Of a stretch of 64,000 nt of DNA, positions 50,015-57,634 are shown in pieces. Every line of letters starts with the position of its first letter. Within the stretch, counting starts at the first letter, position 1. The position numbers and the translations under genes are program-made. This DNA is from a virus, in the IMG/VR virus record IMGVR_UViG_3300048592_001404, positions 1 through 64,000 of that record; one strand, 5' to 3'. Below the pieces are notes generated by a model. It did no database searches. It was not told the origin of the DNA and was given only the letters and a program-made list of their open reading frames with translations.

Positions 50015-50257
50015 TCAGCGCCTCGGCGCTGACATCTTGTTCAGGCTGCCGCAGCCATGGCACTTTGCCGTGACCGGATAGGCGACCAAATATTCCTGGC
50101 AGCTCTTGATCCTGATGTGCATCTCCTCGCCCTGGGGGATTCCAAGGAGCTTGCCACAACAATGGCAGCGCCATTCATCCCGCGCCGGCACGCGGCTCTG
50201 CCCTCCGGACTTGAAACTGCGGCCGTAAGAATATTCGGCTCGGGTCGTCTGCTTCAT
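50015..50257 (-). CDS. Com-like zinc-ribbon protein
   Basis: This 80-aa protein has WRCHCCGKLLGIPQGEEMHI and then AKCHGCGSLNKM. The CxxC pairs and spacing fit the Com family of phage zinc-ribbon RNA-binding proteins; Mu Com activates mom translation. No mom-like gene is visible nearby. An AGGAG site lies 7 bases upstream of the ATG. A 9-bp hairpin (50013-50034) overlaps the stop. Confidence 0.75.
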   Translation of the reverse strand: MKQTTRAEYSYGRSFKSGGQSRVPARDEWRCHCCGKLLGIPQGEEMHIRIKSCQEYLVAYPVTAKCHGCGSLNKMSAPRR

Positions 50258-50367
50258 GCGCTACTCCTATGGGGGTGAAATGACGTAAGGGCGCGAGGAA
50301 CCTGTCGGAGAAACAGCGTGGGCTGCTCCGTCAGGATCTCGACGTTTTGGGAAAGGGCTAGGAGGTC

Positions 50368-50889
50368 TTAGTCGGGGGTGACCGACTCAGGTTTGGGCTT
50401 CTTCTTCGGGCGCCAGCCGGGCGCACCCGCTTCTTGCTTCTTCTTGCGGGCGGTCTCTCGCGCCTCTTTGTAATCCGGCTCGATCGCAGCAAGCTTGTCG
50501 ACCAAGCCCTGCAGGTCATAGGTATTGCTCAGGCGACCGCCGAACTCCCCATAGCGCTCATGGCGGGTGAGCAAGCCTTCCTGCTCGAGCTCAGTGAGGT
50601 AACGCTGAACCTGCCGTTCTCCGATTCCGAGGCGGCTGGAGAGCTCCTTCTTGCTGGGGTACGGCTTCCGGCCGGCGTCCCACCAGTGGTCGATGATCTG
50701 CAGAAGCACTGCGAGCTGCGTGGGATTGAGGTGCAGGCGGCGCTGCGCACGCAGCAGGAGCGACGGGATGGAACAATACCCGTGCGCAATCACCTTCGCC
50801 CCCCACTTCTCCGACAGCGGCGACTTGGCCTTCTTCTTCTGGCCATCGACCGCATCTGCTTGATTTTCGGCTTGATTCTGTTTGTCCAT
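50368..50889 (-). CDS. Winged-helix (HTH_36-like) phage protein
   Basis: This 173-aa protein has the HTH_36 pattern: LAVLLQIIDHWWDAGRKPYP, SKKELSSRLGIGERQVQRYL, TELEQEGLLTRHERYGEFGG. It has a Lys-rich, Pro-containing C-terminal tail. The start at MDKQNQAEN has CAGGAG upstream. It is a candidate replication-initiation or regulatory protein at the early end of the leftward operon. Confidence 0.8.
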   Translation of the reverse strand: MDKQNQAENQADAVDGQKKKAKSPLSEKWGAKVIAHGYCSIPSLLLRAQRRLHLNPTQLAVLLQIIDHWWDAGRKPYPSKKELSSRLGIGERQVQRYLTELEQEGLLTRHERYGEFGGRLSNTYDLQGLVDKLAAIEPDYKEARETARKKKQEAGAPGWRPKKKPKPESVTPD

Positions 50890-51082
50890 AGTGGTCTCCT
50901 GAAGACCTATTTGACGCTGCTTCGCGCTCGATACAAGGGCTCCCAGGGAGGCGGGTATGTCTGGGGGCAAGAGGTAATTGTGACCGGAAGGCCCAGTCGC
51001 ATGCGCCTCCTGAAGTAGGACGTAGCCAACCAGGTTAATTGGAAGTCGTATAACAAGGTAAGGCGGCCCCAGTCGTACGTGA

Positions 51083-51241
51083 CTAGGGGGTCTCCTCTTT
51101 TTTGTGGAAATCGTCCACAGCAGGTGGGTTCCCCGCAGCTTCCACGGCGCTCCCACACCTTGCAGGGACACTAGTTCCCGCCCGCTCCGGGCGGCATGGC
51201 AGGTCAGTTTGGTGCGGCCATGCTGAATTCGCGTCGATCAT
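51083..51241 (-). CDS. Possible small protein, 52 aa
   Basis: ATG at 51241 is preceded by GGAGG five to six bases upstream (AACGGAGGAATC), a very good site. The product begins MIDANSAWPHQTDLPCRPER and ends DDFHKKEETP. It would be the first gene before the winged-helix gene. Support is mainly the ribosome binding site. Confidence 0.4.
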   Translation of the reverse strand: MIDANSAWPHQTDLPCRPERAGTSVPARCGSAVEAAGNPPAVDDFHKKEETP

Positions 51242-51411
51242 GATTCCTCCGTTCGTGTTGGAGACGGAGAATGGGCTTTGTGCCGGGCCGCCAAAAGGTC
51301 CGTCCCCCGGAGCTAGAACGTTCTCAGGCTGCGGCCGTACATCTTCCGCACATCACGTACGGTGTGCGCATGGGAAGTGGCGACGTACGATCTCCTGCGG
51401 AGACCGCAGTC
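51242..51411. promoter_or_regulatory. Early regulatory gap with CGTACG sites
   Basis: The palindrome CGTACG occurs at 51356-51361 and 51384-51389, with a third copy at 51074-51079. AGAACGTTCT at 51315-51324 is a further dyad. Both flanking genes run leftward, and no promoter hexamers could be fixed. It may be an operator region. Confidence 0.4.
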
Positions 51412-52362
51412 CTATGCGCGCCACTTTATGCCCGCTTGCTTCGCGTAGCCGCGTATCCAGTCCGCAACGGTCCGCTGCTCCCGCTCAATGCCTTCGTCGC
51501 TCAACATGGCGCAGAAGTGCTTGGCCGCTTTTTCAGCGCTGGGGAACTTGGTGGGGTCCTCCGCGAACCACTCCAGTACCCGGGCTTTGATTTCCCGGTT
51601 TTGCTCGTGCCGGACATTGTTCCGCGCAGCAGATTGTTCTTTGCGACGTTGAATATCTTTCTCGATAAACTCCGCCCTCACCTGTTCGGCTATCGTCTGC
51701 AAACTGGATTCAGCGCCCTGATCACGCTTCTTCAGTTCTTCGATCTTCTTTTCATATCGATCGGTGAGATCCTCCTTCGCGCGGAGCAACTCGGCTCGTC
51801 CCACCGCATCCTGGGCTCCAATGAGGTTCTCAGCAGCAGCACGATAGTCTGCTGCAGTGAAATCCTTCGGGTCCCGCTTTAGACTTTCTCCACTACTGGA
51901 GTCGTATTTGAATTTCCAATCACGCACAAAGTCATCCAACTTCGAAAGAGCGAAGCAAGCCAAGTATTCGTATTCTCTGACATCCAGCGCTTCGGAACTG
52001 GACGGATCGAAGAATGAGTCCAAGGCCTCCATGAGCGCATCGAGCTCTGAGGTATTCCCTCGGTTACGAATGTCATATTCATCGTATGCGTCACTGTGAA
52101 TACCGCTGCTGTAGTGTTCCCCGTCCTCAAAAAGATCAACGCGACCGTCCCGCCGAATTAGATCCTCTAATCTGTCACGTTCGCTGTCGAAAAACACATC
52201 AATTGTCGAAGCGACATCGCGAGCAATTTCAACGATTTCTTCCCGCGTCCGCCGCCGAACAAGAGAGCGTGCACGCCAAAGAATGCCGTAAGCACTCTGA
52301 TGAGCTGGCCAGTAAGGTAACTGGTCGGATGTCGGGTCGAAGTACCTAAACCAGGGTGCCAA
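51412..52362 (-). CDS. Hypothetical coiled-coil protein, TTG start
   Basis: This 316-aa protein starts at TTG 52362, with GGAGG six bases upstream; the nearby ATG is out of frame. It has an acidic middle, a coiled coil near 200-240 (EKKIEELKKRDQGAESSLQT) and a C-terminal region TVADWIRGYAKQAGIKWR. Its codon use is less GC-rich than the phage average. It is not recognised; an immunity or regulatory role is possible. Confidence 0.6.
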   Translation of the reverse strand: MAPWFRYFDPTSDQLPYWPAHQSAYGILWRARSLVRRRTREEIVEIARDVASTIDVFFDSERDRLEDLIRRDGRVDLFEDGEHYSSGIHSDAYDEYDIRNRGNTSELDALMEALDSFFDPSSSEALDVREYEYLACFALSKLDDFVRDWKFKYDSSSGESLKRDPKDFTAADYRAAAENLIGAQDAVGRAELLRAKEDLTDRYEKKIEELKKRDQGAESSLQTIAEQVRAEFIEKDIQRRKEQSAARNNVRHEQNREIKARVLEWFAEDPTKFPSAEKAAKHFCAMLSDEGIEREQRTVADWIRGYAKQAGIKWRA

Positions 52363-52585
52363 CTCATACCTCCATAGGCCCGGATTTCTGCGGCCACGAG
52401 AGGTAGAGTAGCCGAGATATTTCGGGGTTGAAAAGAGCGCCTATATCAATCCGGAGGTGGGCCCGTATTCGTCAGCGCACATTTTCCTGCGGGGCCGACG
52501 GTGGCGATGTCCCGTAATAGCTTAGCGGATGGCTTTTCCCTTTCAGATACGCCCAGTCCTTCTGGGTTTCTGATGGAGGCCGCCA

Positions 52586-52795
52586 ATGGAACGCCCGAAC
52601 CCCCTCGACCCAGCCCGCATGACGCCCGCCGAACGCCTCGCCGAACTCGGCCGCACTCTCGCGGCTGGGTTCATTCGCATGAAGGCCCGCCAGTCCAGTC
52701 CTTTATCTGCTGACCGGGGAGAGAGTTCCGTCGACTTGTCCCCGCCACAGAGCGGTCATGCAACCCGCAACTCAGATAGAGGCATGACACGATGA
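52586..52795 (+). CDS. Small protein of the DUF2924/recombinase cassette
   Basis: This 69-aa protein begins MERPNPLDPARMTPAERLAE with GGAGG upstream of the ATG at 52586. It overlaps the DUF2924 gene by four bases. Such a small gene regularly precedes DUF2924 and the large serine recombinase in alphaproteobacteria. Its function is unknown. The 223-base gap upstream should contain the rightward promoter. Confidence 0.7.
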   Translation: MERPNPLDPARMTPAERLAELGRTLAAGFIRMKARQSSPLSADRGESSVDLSPPQSGHATRNSDRGMTR

Positions 52796-53235
52796 CTGAT
52801 GCAGTACTGGCGCGGCTAGCCGCATTGAAGACCACCCCGACGCCCAAGCTGAAGGAGCAGTGGCGGCAATTGTTCGAGCGCGAGCCCCCCGCCTTCAACC
52901 GCCGTTACCTTGAAAGCCGCCTCGCCTACCGGATCCAGGAACTGGCCTATGGCGGCCTGAAGCCGGAGACGGTGCGGCGGCTGGAAAAGCTCGGCGAGGA
53001 ACTGGACGGCGGCAGCAAGGCGAAGCGGCAGACGCGGGCGGACAGCAGGCCGATTTCCGGGACGCGCCTGATCCGGGAGTATCAGGGCGTCGAGCACTGC
53101 GTCACGGTGCGGGACAATGATTTCGAATATCAGGGGCGACCCTACAATTCCCTTTCGGCAATTGCGCGAGCCATTACCGGCACGCAGTGGAACGGGGTAG
53201 TCTTCTTTGGGTTGAAATCCGGGAGGCGCGCATGA
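52792..53235 (+). CDS. DUF2924 domain protein
   Basis: This 147-aa protein contains LKEQWRQLFEREPPAFNRRY then RIQELAYGGLKPETVRRLEK, the DUF2924 pattern, and a C-terminal beta segment (FEYQGRPYNSLSAIARAITG). It is almost always encoded next to large serine recombinases and may be an accessory or directionality factor. It overlaps the recombinase by four bases. Confidence 0.9.
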   Translation: MTDAVLARLAALKTTPTPKLKEQWRQLFEREPPAFNRRYLESRLAYRIQELAYGGLKPETVRRLEKLGEELDGGSKAKRQTRADSRPISGTRLIREYQGVEHCVTVRDNDFEYQGRPYNSLSAIARAITGTQWNGVVFFGLKSGRRA

Positions 53236-54551
53236 CCAAGCCAGCTGCCCGAAAGTTTCGCTGCGCCGTCTACACCCGCAAATCTTCCGAGGAAGGTCTC
53301 GAGCAGGAGTTCAACAGCCTCGACGCCCAGCGCGAGGCCTGTGAGGCCTACATCGCCAGTCAGCGCTCCGAGGGCTGGGTGCTGGTGCGCGGCCATTATG
53401 ATGATGGCGGGATTTCCGGCGGCACGCTAGACCGCCCTGCCCTCCAGCGGCTCCTTTCCGACATCGAGGACGGCCTCATCGATGTGGTCGTGGTCTACAA
53501 GATCGACCGCCTGTCGCGCTCGCTGATCGATTTTTCCAAGCTGGTGGAGGTCTTCGACCGGAACAACGTGACCTTCGTGTCCGTAACCCAGAGCTTCAAT
53601 ACCACCACCTCCATGGGGCGGCTCACCCTCAACATCCTGCTGTCCTTCGCCCAGTTCGAACGCGAGGTGACCGCCGAGCGTATCCGCGATAAGGTTCGCG
53701 CCAGCCGGATGAAGGGGATATTCATGGGCGGCACCCCGCCCTACGGCTACAAGCCGAAGGACCGGAAGCTGGTGATCGATGAAGAGGAAGCCAAGAACGT
53801 CCGCTGGATCTTCGCGCGCTTCCTCGAGATTGGCTCCGCCACGGAACTGGCGCGGGAGGTGTCGAAACGCGGCATCCGCACGCCGCGCGGCAACCCCATG
53901 AGCAAGAACTTCCTCTACCGGATGCTGAACAACCGCGCCTACATCGGCGAGGCCGTCCATAAGGGCACAGGCTATGCGGGAGAGCACGAGCGCCTCATCG
54001 ACCAGCGGACATGGGAGCAGGTTCAGTCCATCCTGCAACAAAGTCCCCGCCTCCGCGCCAGCAATACGCGTGCAGAGACACCGGCCCTGCTGAAGGGCCT
54101 GCTCTTCGGGCCGGATGGTGCCGCCTTCTCGCCGACGCACACGCGCAAGGGCGACCGCCTCTATCGGTACTATGTCAGCCAGACAGTTCTGAAGCATGGC
54201 GCAGGCAAATGCCCCGTGGCGCGTGTGCCCGCCGCCGAGATCGAGGCCGCCGTCATCGGCCAGATCCGTGGCATGCTGCGCGCGCCGGAAGTGGTTATGT
54301 CCACTTGGCGGACGGCACAGCCAGAATGTGAGGGCCTCGCGGAAGATGAGGTGCGCGAGGCTTTGGCTGCACTCGACCCGCTCTGGTCTGAACTCTTCCC
54401 TGCCGAGCAGGCCCGTATCGTCCAGTTGCTGATCGAGCGCGTGGACATCGGCACAGATGGTCTGAGACTCAGGTTCAGAGACAAGGGGCTGGCGCAGATG
54501 GTGACGGAGGTCGGCATTATTACCGGCAAGAGCCGAAAGGCGGCGGCATGA
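53232..54551 (+). CDS. Large serine site-specific recombinase (integrase)
   Basis: This 439-aa recombinase has an N-terminal resolvase domain with the catalytic Ser in AVYTRKSSEEGLEQEFNSLD (about residues 9-28) and Arg residues in DRLSRSLIDFSKL. A recombinase domain (YGYKPKDRKLVIDEEEAKNV) and a zinc-ribbon-type C-terminal region follow. The start ATG overlaps the DUF2924 stop; a more upstream ATG is inside DUF2924. It probably integrates this prophage. It lacks a long coiled coil, so it is at the short end for the family. Confidence 0.92.
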   Translation: MTKPAARKFRCAVYTRKSSEEGLEQEFNSLDAQREACEAYIASQRSEGWVLVRGHYDDGGISGGTLDRPALQRLLSDIEDGLIDVVVVYKIDRLSRSLIDFSKLVEVFDRNNVTFVSVTQSFNTTTSMGRLTLNILLSFAQFEREVTAERIRDKVRASRMKGIFMGGTPPYGYKPKDRKLVIDEEEAKNVRWIFARFLEIGSATELAREVSKRGIRTPRGNPMSKNFLYRMLNNRAYIGEAVHKGTGYAGEHERLIDQRTWEQVQSILQQSPRLRASNTRAETPALLKGLLFGPDGAAFSPTHTRKGDRLYRYYVSQTVLKHGAGKCPVARVPAAEIEAAVIGQIRGMLRAPEVVMSTWRTAQPECEGLAEDEVREALAALDPLWSELFPAEQARIVQLLIERVDIGTDGLRLRFRDKGLAQMVTEVGIITGKSRKAAA

Positions 54552-54931
54552 CAGAACAGACCACTACCGTCATGGTGCCATTCGCCATCCGCAAGCGAGG
54601 CGGACGGAAGATTGTCATCACGCCGGACGGCACCGCGTCGACGCCGGCACCAAGGGCACGGGTCGATAGCGCCCTGCTCAAGGCTCTCGCCCGCGGCTTT
54701 CGCTGGCGCAAGCTGCTGGAGACCGGCGACTACGCCACCATCCAGGAAATCGCTGACGCGGAGAACATCAACTCATCCTACGTCAGCCGCGTGCTGCGCA
54801 TGACGCTGCTGGCGCCGGAGATCGTGGAGGCCATACTGGCCGGGCGGCAGCCGGAGGGGCTGACGATGGCGCGGGCGATGCAGGCATTTCCCAATGTCTG
54901 GGCCTACCAACGAAAGGTATGGCACTTGTAA
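54548..54931 (+). CDS. HTH protein downstream of recombinase
   Basis: This 127-aa protein has the segment IQEIADAENINSSYVSRVLR, a helix-turn-helix, and ends QAFPNVWAYQRKVWHL. It overlaps the recombinase by four bases. The same gene pair is frequent in alphaproteobacterial elements. It may be a regulator of excision; the usual end of this family differs, so the C-terminus might be altered by integration. Confidence 0.75.
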   Translation: MTEQTTTVMVPFAIRKRGGRKIVITPDGTASTPAPRARVDSALLKALARGFRWRKLLETGDYATIQEIADAENINSSYVSRVLRMTLLAPEIVEAILAGRQPEGLTMARAMQAFPNVWAYQRKVWHL

Positions 54932-54946
54932 ATAGCGTCTGCGTCG

Positions 54947-55576
54947 CTAGCGACACGACCGAACAATGGGTAACGCCGCAGCCCATGTGTCAGGGATTGA
55001 TTGCCAGGCCGAAGGCCGTGATGCCCGCACGATCGGGGAGGGATGAGGAGACTGGAGTACAGGAATTCCCCTTCCTTCCAGATGAGAACGTGCCCGGGCA
55101 GCCTTCCTGCCCACCAGCACGACGACCCGCAAGTTCTCCATCAGTTTGAGCAATTCATCGAGTGCCGTCGTGCCCGCATGAAGCTCTTCCGCTTTGATTG
55201 CGCGCGTGCCATTCCACCACGGCACCATGTTCCACACCGTCGTAAGGCGCCGATCCAGTCCGGCCTTACGCATGAAAAGAAAAGTTGCCTCCGCAGTGGG
55301 GTCGTCGTTGTCGCGGGATATGAAGCCGGACCCTTTTCTCTCCTGTCCACGCCAGAGCGACGTCATCGGACCCGGCTTCTCGAAGAGAAAAAGCACCTTT
55401 GCCGTGTGGCCTCCGTCCAACGGATCAAAGTCCGGCACCTCTCCCCGCCCCATGGCTCTCAGGCGCATGACATAATCCGCAAGCGTCCGGGCACTCTGCT
55501 CCGCCAAGAGCTCACGTCTTTTGGCGACGGCAGTCGGATCTCGCAATGACCTGGGCTCATTCGGAGCAGGAAGCAT
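54947..55576 (-). CDS. Uracil-DNA glycosylase superfamily protein
   Basis: This protein of about 209 aa has GHTAKVLFLFEKPGPMTSLW near residue 60, NMVPWWNGTR near residue 115 and the closing SPHPSPIVRAS segment, like the HPSP motif of the superfamily. The ATG at 55576 is chosen; a GTG six codons upstream is possible and neither has a clear binding site. Such proteins also occur in phage-defence islands. Whether this one removes uracil or another modified base is unknown. Confidence 0.75.
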   Translation of the reverse strand: MLPAPNEPRSLRDPTAVAKRRELLAEQSARTLADYVMRLRAMGRGEVPDFDPLDGGHTAKVLFLFEKPGPMTSLWRGQERKGSGFISRDNDDPTAEATFLFMRKAGLDRRLTTVWNMVPWWNGTRAIKAEELHAGTTALDELLKLMENLRVVVLVGRKAARARSHLEGRGIPVLQSPHPSPIVRASRPSAWQSIPDTWAAALPIVRSCR

Positions 55577-55638
55577 GGCTATTGAACTATCCACTATTCA
55601 GCCAGTTTCTTCTTCTGCAGGTAGTATGCACAGCGTTT

Positions 55639-56334
55639 TCACTGGTGACTTTCGAGCAATGTGCTGACCCACCTCGGCACCACTTCGGTCGCGAGCCCCA
55701 GTATGACGTTGCGGGCCCGGCTTGCGACAGCTGAAGGCTCGAGATTCAATTCGACCGTGTCGGCACCATTATCGTGAGCGAGCTTCATGAACTCCGATGC
55801 CGGACTCACCTGGCCCGAACTTCCGATCATTGCGAACAGGTCGGCCTTCCGGATCTCCGACTCGATCTCGGAGAGGAAACGTACCGGCTCGCCGAACCAG
55901 ACCACATCTGGGCGGCACCCTTTGGCCCAGCAGCTGGGGCAGCGTCCCTGTGCGGTCATGACGGCTGGGGCAGGCCAAGTAGATGAGCAATAGTTACACC
56001 TCGCCTTGTCCAGTTCGCCGTGCATCTGCAGGACGTTCCTCGATCCCGCCCGCTGATGAAGGTCATCGACATTCTGAGTGACAATCAGCACCTTCCCGGC
56101 ATGCCGCGCCTCAAGCTCTGCGAGCGCCAGGTGTGCGCTGTTGGGTTGAGCCTTGCGGCAGTTGGCACGGCGCATGTTGTAGAAATCGTGAACCAGCCCG
56201 GGATTACGCGCAAAGGCCTGAGGTGTCGCGACGTCCTCGAGATTATAGTTCGACCACATCCCGTCCTGATCCCGGAAGGTGCCCAGACCGGATTCGGCGG
56301 AAATGCCGGCACCTGTGAGAATGACGATGTTCAG
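55639..56334 (-). CDS. SIR2-family NAD-dependent protein deacylase (CobB-like) with CTG start
   Basis: This 231-aa protein has N-terminal segment NIVILTGAGISAESGLGTFR, which belongs to the Rossmann NAD-binding core, catalytic His in LQMHGELDKA (after TQNVDDLHQRAG), zinc Cys pairs CNYC and CPSC, and VVWFGEPVRF. No ATG, GTG or TTG precedes this core, and the first in-frame candidate is CTG at 56334 with AGGAGA upstream. An in-frame ATG at 56259 would remove the NAD motif. It may act in NAD-linked defence or protein deacylation. Confidence 0.8.
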   Translation of the reverse strand: MNIVILTGAGISAESGLGTFRDQDGMWSNYNLEDVATPQAFARNPGLVHDFYNMRRANCRKAQPNSAHLALAELEARHAGKVLIVTQNVDDLHQRAGSRNVLQMHGELDKARCNYCSSTWPAPAVMTAQGRCPSCWAKGCRPDVVWFGEPVRFLSEIESEIRKADLFAMIGSSGQVSPASEFMKLAHDNGADTVELNLEPSAVASRARNVILGLATEVVPRWVSTLLESHQ

Positions 56335-56385
56335 GGGGCTCTCCTACTTCTTTTGGCATCCGCGAGTAGCACGTGATTTCCCCGG

Positions 56386-57351
56386 TCAAACGATCATTCG
56401 ATGCTCACCAAATGGCAACTCAAGATGCCTTTCCACGGTGCCGGCAACTTTTAGAATGCGATGCAGATCTAATTGGTCGAAGGCACATTTGTAGCGGTCC
56501 AGATAGCTCTCGCTGCGAGGCGTCACGCCGGTTCGCTTTGCAACAAGGTAGGCCACTGTTTCGGCTTCCACCTCGCGCAACGCCAAATCTGCCGGACGAT
56601 TGAACTTAACGCCACGCTTCTCATCGCCACCGCAATGTCCCAGGTAGATGTGCGCCATCTCATGTGCGAGGTTAACGAGCTGTGATGCAGGTGGATGGTT
56701 GCGGTTAACACCGACTTCAAATGTCTCTAGCCGGAAATTGTCACCATGGTCTGTAAGTCGCCGGGCATGGCCAGCGGTGTAATCTCCACGATCAAGCCAG
56801 TGTATACGGATACTTACGCGACCAAGAACCTGCTCGGCTCGCGACAGCCAATCAGCTGGAACGTCTCCATACGTGGGGAAGGAAAACACAGCCTCCGGCA
56901 GCGGATCACCTTCGGTGTCGAGAATGTCATAGACGAATTCGACAGGACCAAAGTTTCTTAGAACAACCAGTGGTCGCGCGTATGGCTTGGGCCGTCTTCC
57001 GAAACGCACCTGCCATTCCCTTGGTCTGGCAGCGAAACTCAAGCCTGGCTTCTGGATATGCAGAAGCATCGCATTGAACGGCGCGATGTGACGAAGCCGC
57101 GCGACGAACGCAAGTAACTCCTTCAGATCTGATGCGGAATTGTAGAGCCGCGTATCGGCAACCAATTGATCGACAAGCGCGCGATCTCGAATATGCTCAG
57201 CTTCATCAGCCGCATCAAAAAGATCCGCCTCTGGTGAATCAATCGGCTTTGCGGATAGGGTCTGGGGGAAGAAATCTACTTGCTCGTCAACCCGTTTTTT
57301 CTGCCTCGGGCGCCTAGGAGCAATCCATCTCTGTGGTGTCGGCCTAGCCAT
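56386..57351 (-). CDS. ImmA/IrrE-like metallopeptidase
   Basis: This 321-aa protein has a zinc protease motif in VNLAHEMAHIYLGHCGGDE (about residue 218) and a downstream REVEAETVAYLVA glutamate, as in DUF955 proteases. The N-terminal region has FNAMLLHIQKPGLSFAARPR, resembling the ArdC/LtrC-like class. ImmA cleaves phage repressors; ArdC-type proteins block restriction. Function here is open. Confidence 0.8.
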   Translation of the reverse strand: MARPTPQRWIAPRRPRQKKRVDEQVDFFPQTLSAKPIDSPEADLFDAADEAEHIRDRALVDQLVADTRLYNSASDLKELLAFVARLRHIAPFNAMLLHIQKPGLSFAARPREWQVRFGRRPKPYARPLVVLRNFGPVEFVYDILDTEGDPLPEAVFSFPTYGDVPADWLSRAEQVLGRVSIRIHWLDRGDYTAGHARRLTDHGDNFRLETFEVGVNRNHPPASQLVNLAHEMAHIYLGHCGGDEKRGVKFNRPADLALREVEAETVAYLVAKRTGVTPRSESYLDRYKCAFDQLDLHRILKVAGTVERHLELPFGEHRMIV

Positions 57352-57634
57352 CTCATATTTCCGTTTCCGCTGATTTGAAGCGATAGGAAAGTCTCTGCCA
57401 TGCCGTGAAGCGTGCTAGCGACAACCAATACAGCTACGCACCCCGGCAACTTCAATACCATAACAAAAGGAAAGCAGTTCGTCAGGACAGATCTTCACAA
57501 TCAACAATCGGCGCCACCGGAACTGAGGTAGTTAGTGTGGCCTCCTCCGGCGACATTCTTCCAGTGCAATTAAGAAGCTACCACCCAATCACGGCGCGCC
57601 CCGAACGCGGCTACCAACGAAAGAAACGAGGCAA

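Larger units (their letters stand above)
1817..54931. mobile_element. Temperate myovirus prophage with lambda-like head and P2-like tail
   Basis: The genes form a full phage complement: terminase, portal, protease, decoration and capsid proteins (lambda-like), then a P2-like contractile tail, lysis genes, replication genes and a serine recombinase at the right end. Almost all structural and early genes run leftward with short overlaps typical of phage operons. The boundaries are approximate. The left end falls between the peroxidase gene and the last tail-fibre gene. The right end is taken at the end of the recombinase cassette, because the genes beyond it look like host or island defence genes. 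No att core could be assigned by eye. Confidence 0.85.
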
